Source: Cornus controversa
Taxonomy: Eukaryota; Streptophyta; Magnoliopsida; Cornales; Cornaceae
Length of the DNA stretch: 64,000 nucleotides
NCBI GenBank assembly: GCA_026545225.1
Contig: CM048847.1
Span: forward strand, 7,992,501 to 8,056,500
Reading direction: 5' to 3'
Part shown: positions 24,231 to 35,140 of the stretch, in pieces
Layout of the letters: every line of letters begins with the position of its first letter
Numbering within the stretch: the first letter of the stretch is position 1
Translations under genes and position numbers: made by a program
The notes under the pieces: generated by a model
The model's input: the letters and a program-made list of their open reading frames with translations, nothing else
Told to the model about the DNA's origin: nothing
The model's database searches: none

Positions 24231-25263
24231 TTCAAAGTTCAAGGCCCTTGGATGCTATCTCTCATGAATACCTTCTCGGCGAGATCTTGAGGAACTGGAT
24301 GTTGGATCAAGCCTTGCTCGGCGAGGATTGCGTGAGCTTGAAGCACCTTAGTGACTTGCTCTCTTTGGTGCCATAGAAATAGAAAAAGTTTGGTTGAGGA
24401 ATTAAATCAAACACTTGGCGTGCACAATAAAAGTTCATCCTTCAACCTCCTCCTTCCGGCAATTTTTTCACCCAAATCGAATAATTAAATCCATCAATTA
24501 TATCCCCCAAACTTGGTCTTCAACAGCCCTCAAAAAGAATTGCACAATTTTGCCAAAGAAAAACTTCACTTACTTTGCTGTAGAACTTAAAAAAGTGAGA
24601 GTTTCCTTGAGAACTAGTGAGGATCAATCCGGTTTTGATGTTGATGTTGATGATGATCAATGTTAAATACTTGTTCGAGAATCACCAATTGAAGAAAATA
24701 AATTCCCGATTGAAGTAGGACTCAAATTGGAGCTCAAAGATGTCAAAGAAGCAAGTAGTAGCAACAAAAGAGGAGAGGTGGCCTTTATAGGCTTCAAAAA
24801 TTCGGGCAGCCTTTCCATGGGCCTGGGCGATCGATCCCCCCAGTAATGGGTGATCGATCGTCCACCTACTAGTGGGTTTCCCTTTGAATGATCAAGGGGT
24901 GATCGATCCCCCTCAAATGGAGCGATCGATCCCCTTTCTGCTGACCTGTTTGACCCTCCATCGCCCAAGGTCGACCAAGACGTGTATTTTTGGAGTCTCC
25001 ATCGCCCAAGGTCGATCGAGAGCTCTTTTTTTCACCCGTCTTGAGTCCAAATACCTTGGTACACCTCTTGGCATCTCTGGAAGCAACTTATACATCAAAA
25101 ACTCAAAGAAAAAAATATTAAAACGCAACTAGAATTGAAAGAAAACTTAAGAAAACTAAAATTAAAAATCAAAATCAAAGAAAACTAAAGAAATTAAAGG
25201 ATAGAAATACAAACAAAACCTACAATTTAACGTCCGTAGGAGACGATCAACTCTCTGAAGGGA
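24231..25263 (-). other. Athila region between integrase and env-like domain
   Basis: Mostly non-coding. The minus strand near 24.25-24.4 kb has protein-like text (VLQAHAILAEQGLIQHPVPQ) that may belong to the env-like region on the far side of the solo LTR. A purine tract like the element's polypurine tract lies at 24504-24514. A cluster of GATCGATC palindromes lies at 24829-25022. Confidence 0.55.
24829..25022. repeat. Cluster of GATCGATC palindromes
   Basis: GATCGATC occurs at about 24829, 24851, 24902 and 24922, and a related GGTCGATCGAG at about 25011. The spacers are C-rich and the phrase CCATCGCCCAAGGTCGA occurs twice (near 24958 and 25000). Confidence 0.8.
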
Positions 25264-26672
25264 TTAAGTCGGATAGACGGGATCCGTCAAGTCGACGGAC
25301 TCTACGTCTCTTCTTGGCACAAATCCTTCTACACAATGCTTCAACCTTTGCCCATTAACTTTCATCAAAGTATTATCTTGAAAGCTTCGAATTTCCACAG
25401 CACCGTCAGAAAAAACCGAAATCACCTGGAATGATCCATCCCACCTTGAACGCAATTTTTCAGGAAACAACCGAAGCTTTGAATTGAAGAGCCACACTTT
25501 ATCACCTGGAGAGAAAGACTTCCATGAGATATGTCGATCAAGAAATGCTTTCGTCCTCTCCTTATAAATTCGTGAACTTTCATAAGCATCACGTCTAAAC
25601 TCTTCTAATTCATTCAATTGTAACTTTCTCTCTTGTCCAGCTCTTTTTGCATCGAAATTGAATTTTCGGATTGCCCAGAGTGCCTTGTGCTCAATCTCTA
25701 CTGGAAGATGACATGCTTTCCCATACACTAACCGATATGGTGACATACCAATAGGAGTCTTGTACGCAGTCCGATATGCCCATAGTGCCTCACTCAGTCA
25801 TAATGACCAATCTCTTCTATCCGGTCTCACTGTCTTTTTGAGAACATGCTTAATTTCTCGATTGGACAGCTCTACTTGCCCACTTGTCTAAGGGTGGTAA
25901 GGTGTTGCCACCTTATGTGTCACTGAATATTTAGCAAGCAAACCTCTCAAGAATTTATTGCAAAAGTGAGAGCCATCATCACTGATCAAGGCTCGAGGAA
26001 TTCTGAATCGACTAAGAATATTCTCATGCATGAACTTGATTACTACCTTGTGATCATTGGTTCGAGTTGTGATGGCCTCCACCCCCATTTGGAAACATAA
26101 TCCACACCAACCAGAATGTACTCGTAGCCAAAAGAGGGTGGAAAGGGTCCCATGAAATCAATTCCCCAAACATCAAAAATTTTAACCACCAGAATGGGGC
26201 TCATTGGCATCATATCGCGCCTCGGCATTGAACCCAATCTTTGACAGCGATCACAAGTTTTAGAGAAAACATATGCATCATGAAATAGAGAAGGCCAAAA
26301 GAATCCACATTGAAGTACCTTTGCTGCCGTCTTCCTTGCCCTAAAGTGGCCTCCACATGCTAATGAGTGGCAGAACTTGAGAATATCTTGAAACTCATGG
26401 TCTGGGACACACCGCCGAATAATATGATCTGGACAATATTTAAATAGCTCTGGATCCTCCCAAAAGTAATGATGAACTTTAGAGAAGAATCTATCACGTT
26501 CTCGCTTGGTCCAGTCTCGTGGCACTTTTCCCGTGGCTAAATAATTCACAATATCTGCATACCATGGTGTGGAGTTGTCGGATACTCCAAACAATTGCTT
26601 ACCCCGAAGTGATTTGGATGGTGTAGTGGATACAGAATTTACCACAATTGTAGAAACATGATCTTCGAACAC
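25264..26672 (-). pseudogene. Athila integrase, fossil
   Basis: Minus-strand frames carry the zinc-binding region (VHHYFWEDPELFKYC, then CHSLACGGHFRARKTAAKVL and CDRCQRLG) and core-domain text (VWGIDFMGPFPPSFGYEYIL, then LISDDGSHFCNKFLRGLLAK). C-terminal sequence follows ([20 protein letters not shown] to [20 protein letters not shown]). This order and wording fit the Athila/Tat side of Ty3/Gypsy. It is a broken fossil copy lying downstream of the protease part. Confidence 0.88.
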
Positions 26673-26756
26673 CTTCTTTTCCTTCTATTTTTCTTGCACC
26701 TTTATTTCATCTGTAGATTCAGACACATCCGCAGAATCCATGAAGAAAACATCTGT

Positions 26757-28985
26757 CTAATCTGGAGGATTCTCAACAGCATTGAAAATATTAAGCTTAA
26801 CCTTCATGATGCCAAATGAAATATCCATGATCCCTGACCTACAATTTATGCAAGCATCAGCGGTAGCTAAGAAAGGTCGACCAAGGATCACTGGAATGTG
26901 CCTCTTTGGATTATCAACTGGCTTAGTGTCAAGTACAATAAAATCTACAGGAAAGTAGAGTATGTCCACTTTAATGAGCACATCTTCAATGATTCCTCGG
27001 GGTTGCTTTGTTGATCTGTCTGCAAATTGCAATACCACTGAGGTAGGCTTCAATTCTCCCAAGCCCAATTGTAAGTATACTGAATAAGGTAGCAAATTTA
27101 CACTTGCACCCAAATCAAGAAGAGCTTTATCAACATGGTGCTCCCCAATGATGCAAGAGATAGTTGGGGCACCAGGATCTTTGTACTTAGGAGGAGTGCA
27201 CTGTGGAATTATAGAACTCACTTGTTGTGGCAGCATCACTTTCTTTGGCACATGACTTTTAGAACACCTTTTCTGAGTGCACAAGTCCTTCAAAAATTTA
27301 GCGTAAGGAGGAATTTGCTTGATGGCATCAAGGAGTGACAAATTAATCTTCACTTGTCGAAACACCTCCATCATGTCATGCAACTTGTCCCCTTGCTTCC
27401 CCAATTTAGATGCTTCAAGAAAATGTTGTGGGAAAGGAGCCTTGGGCTCATAAGGAATTTCAGCACTTTGACTTATGGTCACTTTTTCTTCTTCTTTCTT
27501 CTCACCCACCTTATTATCAATTATTTTCCCACTCCTCAAAGTGGTAATGGCTTGAACTTGCTCATGGTGTGGGTTGCTTGTGGAAGCTTGCATCCTTCTT
27601 GGATTAGCAACTGGTTGACTAGGAAGCTTCCCTTCTTCTCTTCTACTCAATGAAGTAGCAAGCTGTCCAAACTGAGATTCCAGTTTGGCAATGGATTGAG
27701 AATGAGAGTGCACTAGCTGAACTGTAGATTGTACTGTTGTTGCAGTAGCTTGCACTGTCTCTATCAGAGAATTAAGTTTGTCAAATTTGGACAAGGTAAG
27801 TGTCAGCTTGTTTTCAATAGTAGAAATTCTTTGTGCCATATGACTTTGTGTTTGATATTGCTATTGAGGTACAAAAGTCCAAGGTTAATATGATGGTTGC
27901 ATTGCTGCCCCTTGGTTACTGTAAGAAAAACCAGGATGATTCCTCCATGTAGGATTGTAAGTATTACATCGTGGAGGATTCATTGGTCCAGTGAATGTAG
28001 CTTGGACTTGGTCATGTTGAATATCAGAAAATTGCCCCATTGAAGCACAATTGCTCACATTATGTATAGGACTAGAGCAAAATTCACAAGGGCCTAGCAA
28101 TGAAGGATTTGAAGTAGAAGGAGTTTGATTGGCAGCCATAATTGCTGCTACCTTCTGTGCAATTAAATCAATATCAGTTGGCATAGCGTCTGAAGCACCA
28201 ACCTCAAAAATCCCATCAGTCTTCCTTATAGTGGCAGGTCTGCTAGAACGAGTAGAGGACACATGTTGTAGAGAGTTGTCACTAAGATTTTCAAATAAGG
28301 TCCACGTCTGATCTTCACTCTTTAACATAAAAGTACCTCCACAAGATGCATCAACCATCTGTCTGTTGGCTTCTGTCAGCCCTTCATGAAAATTCTGCAC
28401 TAGTTGCCACTTAGGAACTTGATGATGGGGACACTTCCTGAGAAGGTCCTTGAATCTTTCCCATGTCTCATAAAATTGTTCCCCTTTATGTTGGGAGAAA
28501 CCAGTGATAACACGTCTGAACTGATTGGTCTTCCCTATCAGAAAATACTTCTTGAGAAACTCATGTTGCATCTAAGTCCAAGTCATGATAGAACCTGCCG
28601 GTAGAGAATTGAACCAATACTTTGCTTCGTCTTTCAGGGAGAATGGAAAAAGTCTCAGTCTGAAAGCATCTTCAGAAAAGTTGTGGATTTTGGTAGTTGA
28701 GCACACTTCAATGAAGTCATCCAGATGCTTGTAAGGGTCTTCTTGAGTCAGCCCAAAATAAGATGGTAACATCTGAATAATGCTGGACTTGATCTCATAA
28801 TTCTGTGCTGTGTCATTGGGCAGTTGAAAACCAGCTGGTGAGGTGTATGTCTCAGGAATATAGTAGTCCCTAAGCAATCTAGCCAAAAGCACCTGAAAAG
28901 AAAACAAAAACAAAATTAGAAACAAAATATAAAAATTTCCAAAACTAAAAATCCAATTAAAATTAATTCTATAAAATCCAATCAA
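26757..28985 (-). pseudogene. Athila Gag and aspartic protease region, fossil
   Basis: Gag text includes GFQLPNDTAQNYEIKSSIIQ, FRLRLFPFSLKDEAKYWFNS (the retrotransposon Gag domain) and QFRRVITGFSQHKGEQFYET. A knuckle-like CEFCSSPIHNVSNC lies near 28.06 kb. A long frame (26757-27839, 360 codons) carries a coiled-coil-like start, LDLGASVNLLPYSVYLQLGL (protease active-site region) and VILGRPFLATADACINCRSG. This is the standard Athila order. The copy is broken. Confidence 0.88.
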
Positions 28986-28997
28986 TCAAATAGATAA

Positions 28998-29015
28998 TCC
29001 CAGGCAACAGCGCCA
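28998..29015 (-). other. Athila primer-binding site, tRNA-Asp type
   Basis: Reads TGGCGCTGTTGCCTGGGA on the minus strand, 16/18 identical to the complement of the plant tRNA-Asp 3' end (TGGCGCCGTTGCCGGGGA). It lies five bases from the 5' LTR. tRNA-Asp priming is usual for Athila elements. Confidence 0.85.
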
Positions 29016-29020
29016 AAAAT

Positions 29021-30523
29021 TGATTCGTGCGTGAGTGTGACTCAATAAGTGTATCAATTAAAAATTACCACACTTCACAATAGAACGAATTCCTTACAGA
29101 ATAGGGCTATCGAAAGGGGTGTCGAACCTCAGGGATTATGGTCTGATGAGTTGGAATACGAAATTAATTCTAATTAAATTTAAGAGAAAAGAATTCTGAT
29201 TTTTTAAACTAAACTAATTAAAAAGAAAATAAAATAGATCAAAGTAAATAGAAAGTGAAGATAATATGACAGAAATCTAGGGTATTTGATTTCACCACTA
29301 ACTCTACAATCAATGGTCAATTGATTCAACTATGGGGGATTACATCATGCATAAGTGGTGTCGGTGGCTACAAGCTCACCTTCATCCGTCAAGAAGATAA
29401 CATATGATTAAGGCTAAGTCATGGACTATCTTCGATTGGCATGGACCATCTGCCTAACTACTCTAATCTAGGGTGCAGTATGGTTCATCTTCTCTAGGCA
29501 TAATCCATCAAAGCTTTTAATGATATATTCAGTTATTACTATTGTGTAATAGTCGCTCTCATGATCACAGAAAATAAGAGAGATTGATTTCAATAACACC
29601 AACTAAATATCTAAGACAAGATAAGAAATCATTGAAACTGAATTTACAAGACTTTTATTGCTCAATTCTATAATAAGAATCCTCTAAATTACACAATCTA
29701 TGCATGTATATAAAGGTCCCCAATAATTAAAACAATCAAACCATTGATGCTTTGTTAGGTCTACATCAAAACCCTAGTGGATGAACTAGCCGCTCATGGT
29801 AGAAGAAGAAGCTTCAACTGTTGAGGAAGAAGGCATCATCTTCATGAATTATGCGTATGACTTCGTTCTCCAATGGCTCTACAAAGTATGTCTTCTGTTC
29901 TGTCCAAAGCTCTCTCAGACTCTCCAATCTCTCCTCTCAACTTAGCCTCCAATTCTTCACTTTATGCCCCAAGAGAATACACCAAAGTCCTAATCCAATT
30001 AGGAATTAATTAGGTTTTCCCGTAGCACTAATCAGGTGGGTTTTTCCTACTGATGTTCGGCCTAACTTTTGACCCACTAGAAGTCCGATTCACAGAATTT
30101 TCGTGAAATACAAAAGTGTGCAGAATCAAATTTCGTTCAACCTATATGAAAATTAAGTCGACTTGAGGCTCAAAAATAAGACTTCTGGTCCATCTTCCAA
30201 AATGGGATTAAGACTGTATTATGCGCAGATTTGGGCTTCAGGCCCGAAACCTTCTTAAGCAGCTGTAATTCTCTTGGACCTCTTCCTTGGGCTGATTTGA
30301 GTTGAAATAAATGGTTGAATGGATTTCCTTGATGTAGACTTCATCTAACCATCTTGGATGTCTTCTTTAAAAGCCCAAAATCATGGTTTTAACTGAAATA
30401 ATCATTAAGGCCTTGAAAATACAGAAAACACTAAAACGAAGTAAAAAAACAAAATAATCTATCACTAAGAGAATAAAATACATAAGTTAAGAGGCTAGAA
30501 TGCGCAACATTCAACACCCATCA
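29021..30523 (-). mobile_element. Athila LTR, right (5') copy
   Basis: 1503 bp, TGATTCGTGCG...CACCCATCA on the plus strand, with the primer-binding site on its left. It differs from the left copy mainly by an extra ~40 bp near 29237-29277 and scattered substitutions. Confidence 0.92.
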
Positions 30524-30539
30524 GTTGTGAATAGTGACT

Positions 30540-30740
30540 TTGATATATCAAAGTGATGATTTTGATGCATCGAAGCTTCAATGCATCAAACAAGTATCGA
30601 AGAAGTATCGACCCAAAATAACTCTCGAGACTTTTACATTCCAAAATTCTACAGGTTTTTCAATGCATTGAACTGGGAACTTTGATGCATCGAATCTTCG
30701 ATGCATCGAATTGGGCATTTCGATGCATCGAAATACCCAA
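30540..30740. repeat. GATGCATC palindrome cluster, second copy
   Basis: Repeated TTCGATGCATCGAA-type palindromes: 30697-30710 (14 bp perfect) and 30717-30734 (18 bp perfect, left half ATTTCGATG), with weaker copies near 30565, 30590 and 30661. The flanks differ from the 12.6-kb cluster yet remain self-complementary. Confidence 0.8.
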
Positions 30741-31763
30741 AAACTGTAACTTTGCAAATGGTCATTTTTTACTTTCTAAGCCCTTTCTGCCAATATAATC
30801 CATTCTTACAACCTCCAAATCATACAAGAAAGGAGTCTATATCATTCGCAAATTCTAAATGATACTCATAATCAAATTATACACCAATATGAGTTCTTCT
30901 CCATCATAAACATTTTCCAATTCATATTGAAAACGTCCATCCCTACATTAGTCCATCTAATGAAACTAGATGATTTTAACAAGCATTATATTAACACGTC
31001 CATTGTCTTATCATATTTAACAAGCTCATAGTCCAAGCATACGCATAAGTTACATTTGTCCAAAATGCAACTACAACACAAAAATGGGTCTGTCACGCCC
31101 CGATTCCCGAGGCCCGAAAACAGAGGTGTGAACTCCGTGATATCGCCCTCACGACATAACTATCATCTGATCATGCAACCTCAATTTCTTATTATTTTCA
31201 CAAAAATCGGGCATGACCCATTCTAAATAATCAGCTCCTGGCATGTTATATGTCACGCCCCGATTCTCGAGGTCCAAAAATCGAGGTGTGAACCCCGTGA
31301 GATCACCCTCACGCTTTAACCACCGCCTGATCATGCAACCTCAATTTCCTATCATTTTTACGAAAATTGGGCATGACCCATTCTAAATAATCAGCTCCTG
31401 GCATGATACACCTATTTCACAATTTATATGGACACTTCTGGGCACGTGTCCCCCCCGGCATTTATATCTAAACAATAAAAATGGACACTTCTGGGCCCGT
31501 GTCCCCCCAACATTTCTACAACATGCATAATTCAATCATAAATACATGTCTCAGTCCTTGAATGTCCGTATTTAATACATACATCCCATGAATAAATACA
31601 ATTGAAGGAACTGAATCAATATAATCGCTTTATACATTTAATCCAAATGTAAAGCATCTACCTATCCACTATCCTGGACATGCATTAGATTCTAAGGAAT
31701 CTACTTACTACCTCTGCAACTGGGACTACCGATCCCCCTAACTGACTTCGAAATCAGCAATAC

Positions 31764-33810
31764 CTGCAAAACCTGGGAGGGGTGAGCTCAAAGGCCCAAC
31801 AAGGTATGTAGAACCATACTATCACCGCTGCAGCAGGTCGATCCTCACATATTCTCAAAAATATACGTATGCACTTAAATATATCACAATATTTAAGACC
31901 ATGCCCCACCTAGCATGCATGAACCAATGATGTATATGGCTACTCTAGCACATATGAACATACAAAATCCACTATACATGATTTTAGAAATCATTTTTAA
32001 CATGCTTGAAAGCAGTAAACATCAGGCATCAATATGTATATAGAACATATATATCAACACATTTACATAAATGATGTAAATCAACTACCACATCTCCTAC
32101 TCGTCAAGTAGCAGTTTCAAATGCAATGAAGATGCATTTAAAACCATACAACATGCTCAAAAGCAATAGATATCCAACATATATCATGTTCTGTCACAAA
32201 AAACGCATATATATGAATGCGTTAAACACGAAGCATGCTTCACAATAGATAATGCAAGCAAGTTCACACACTTGTCCCTCTCCCGGACTCAACTCAAAAA
32301 CCCTCACATGATTCTTAACCAAATCATGTAACCGAGACCTTTCCCATGCCATTCCAACTCTGCCACCAAGTATTTACCTACTCCAAGGTGGATAGGCCAC
32401 CGTCACCGAGTATTTACCTACTCCAAGGTGACTTGGCCCCTATTTAGAATTCTCACCGAGCATTTACCTACTCCGAGGTGCGTAAACCACAATCACCGAG
32501 TATTTACCTACTCCAAAGTGATTGGGCATCTTTTTGGAATCCCCACCGAGTATTTACCTACTCCAAGGTGAGTAGACCACCGTCACCGAGTATTTACCTA
32601 CTCCGAGATGACGTAACCACTCCAATGCCCTCACCGTGACCGAGTATTGACCTACTCTAGGTGATTTGCCCACTTCATGACCACAACCCTAACCGAGTAT
32701 TGACCTACTCTAGGTTATTCAACCACACTTCCCCGTTTTCTCACAACGGCACCATATATGCATTTCGAACATATAATAACCCAAACACCCAATGTTCATG
32801 CCTCACAATGCCTAAGCTAGTTAAAAGTACATAGCATGCATTTCGTATCCACATAAACCCACATATAACCACATATGTGTCATTTCCCTCCCATATATGC
32901 AATATGAATGCATATATGCATAGCATAATACTTTCATGCGTCAACCCATGCTTATGAATACTAAAAGAAGTAGTTAGCATGTTTTTCATCACATTCTAAC
33001 ACATATAGCACATACATGTTCAAAACCTGCATAATACGTCATATATGCCAACAAACTCAACCTAGCACATTTTTATCATGCTAGCATCAATGCACACATT
33101 CGATATATATAAATAAAGCCAGCATGCATCTCATATTCACATTCTCACATATAATCACATATATGTCCAATCCTGCATATAAGTCCTATATGCACGTATA
33201 CTAGCATACATACAGTCATGCTCTCATTCAATGCATGTATTCACTACAAGTGGCTAACATGCATTCCAATCACAATATATATATATAGACATATATATAT
33301 TACATCACCCACATATGTATCAAGAACATATAAAACACTTAGCACATTTCATGCCTTTCAAATGCTCGCCAAAAGTTATATTCAACTTAACAGGCATTTC
33401 TACCACTGCAACCATATATATATATAATCACATACATATATATACATCCTGAACACCATGCATAAGAACCACATATGCATACACAACAACACATAGCTAA
33501 ACAGGTATTATTTAGCATACTTTTCATAGACTTTAATCTATACATACATGCATATCACAATGCAAATAGACGATAATTTTAACATGTTATCGCTTCCCAA
33601 ACCCGCACGTACATATATATACACACGCATATATATATCCTCTCACATCCCATGTATGTACCACATTCCCTATACACACATATATATATATATATAAGCG
33701 CCTACATATATATGTATATACACATACCACATATGATTAAATTGAGACATATGTAAATTACTCAACATACATAAAATATCTGTATGAGATAGAGGCAAGA
33801 ATCAACTTGC
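31764..33810 (-). other. Predicted intron-like segment in LTR A
   Basis: Minus strand: donor-like CTTAAG|GCAAGT at 33810 (a GC-type donor) and acceptor-like AGGTTTTGCAG|GTATTG ending at 31764 (2047 bp). The older solo LTR keeps both signals. Confidence 0.45.
32363..32716. repeat. Hairpin array in LTR A, eight units
   Basis: Units of the form CACC-GAGTA-tttacc-TACTC-caa-GGTG at 25-60 bp steps. GAGTA/TACTC pairs in nearly all. Outer arms vary together: CCACC/GGTGG, TCACC/GGTGA, AATCAC/GTGATT, CGTCA/TGACG, AACC/GGTT. Confidence 0.88.
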
Positions 33811-34540
33811 CTTAAGTCCCGCTCTCCAATGGATCCGCGTCCGCAAAGCAGTCCATACCAAGCCCGGTCCAGTCTCGTGTCATAATCACATATGAACTCA
33901 CTTTCTTCTCTTTTTGTTTCTATACTTGGTCCAATTGATTTGACAAGTCCAAGCCTCAAAACATAGCTGCCCAAAGAAGGACTAAATTTCACGGCAGCCC
34001 ACCCTCGTTTGAGACCAAACCCAAATGCCACAAATCAGCCCACAATTACTGAACCCAATATAGGAGTCCACTTTCGATCACTATTCAAACCACAAACCAG
34101 CCACTACAAGCTGCTCATCATAAACCCACCAAAAATATAAGCAACTACTTCTACCCCGAAGCACTAGCAGCAAACCAGACAAGCCACCATCTTCGGCCCT
34201 AATCAAAACCAAGGAAGCCCAATTTTGAAGCCACCATCGTAACCAAAACGGCCATCAATGTCCACCCACCAAACTGGCAGAAACCCAGTCGCCAGAGCCA
34301 CACCCGAGACTATCCAAACAGGCCATTTCTAGCCACCCCACAGCCAAGCCAAACCAAGCATCCCAAATAAACCATCCCAAAATCATGGCTGCCCAAGTAA
34401 ATTAAATGTCTAGGCCCAAATCAAAGGACCAACTGCACAACCCACAACTAGCACCAGCCACCTCAACCGTGACCACTCCCATACCATTCACAAACTACAC
34501 CCGAAACCACCTCGAGCCAAAACTGAACCATCATCATCCG

Positions 34541-34576
<36 letters not shown>

Positions 34577-35050
34577 CACTCTCCTGCCAAATGCCCACTG
34601 TCCAAGCCGTGAGCTCCACCCATGCTCACCCACCATCAACCGAACCAAGAAGAAGGCCACAACCCAGCCACCATGAAAACCCACCAGGATCGGACCCAAA
34701 ATTGAGCCAAACCACAGCCAACCCAAACACAACCCACCGCCGAGCCTCTGTCGGTCGTCGATCGGAGCTCCAAGTCGGACCACCATACACGGCCGAGCAA
34801 GCCATACGACCGAGCTCAGTCGAGTCCCATCGGCGTCCGAACCCTCGGCCGAACCAGCGAACCCAGTCCATGCGCATCTCCTCCAACCCGCGAGCTCCAC
34901 CGCCGGAGGGACCCATCGGCGACGCCTCTGCCGGAGACGGCTCCCGCTGCCGCTGCTGGGGCCGCCGGGACCGACCCCATCCGCCGCCGTCGCGGCCTCC
35001 CTCTCTCTTTCCCCCGATCTCTTCCTCGGCTTCTCTCTCTCTCTCCCCGA

Positions 35051-35140
35051 TCTCCTTTTTCTCTTCTTTTCTTTTCTTTTCTTTTTTTTTCTTTTTCCTT
35101 TTCTTTTCTTCTTTTCTTTCTCTCTTTTCTTCCTCTCTTC
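35051..35140 (-). repeat. 90-nt uninterrupted pyrimidine run (purine on sense strand)
   Basis: Every base on the plus strand from 35051 to 35140 is C or T. Equivalent runs lie in LTR B (about 41999-42089), LTR C (about 48941-49031) and the old solo LTR. It follows AT-rich, TATA-like sequence in the sense direction, as a purine-rich transcript leader would. Confidence 0.85.

Larger units (their letters stand above)
18610..30523 (-). mobile_element. Athila-lineage Ty3 element with two LTRs
   Basis: A minus-strand element bounded by LTRs 18610-20069 and 29021-30523. It has a tRNA-Asp-type primer-binding site at 28998-29015 and a polypurine tract at 20070-20082. In sense order the recognisable parts are Gag, aspartic protease, integrase, and a downstream env-like/plant-transposon-protein region, as in Athila. 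I do not recognise reverse transcriptase. The copy is broken, with several breaks, and contains a later solo LTR at 22812-24225. Flanking pentamers are GCTGT and GTTGT, a near but imperfect TSD. The LTRs agree at about 97% by eye apart from one ~40-bp length difference, suggesting an age of about a million years at usual plant rates. Confidence 0.88.

Noticed and set aside
24415-25132. Plus-strand frames of 83-86 codons in the Athila spacer
   Set aside because: Opposite to the element's sense strand, no similarity to known proteins, and they span the palindrome cluster.
32363-32716. Possible CRISPR-like array (regular repeats with spacers)
   Set aside because: Repeats are degenerate, spacers are short and variable in length, it lies inside plant LTRs and no cas genes exist. 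It is a transposon minisatellite.
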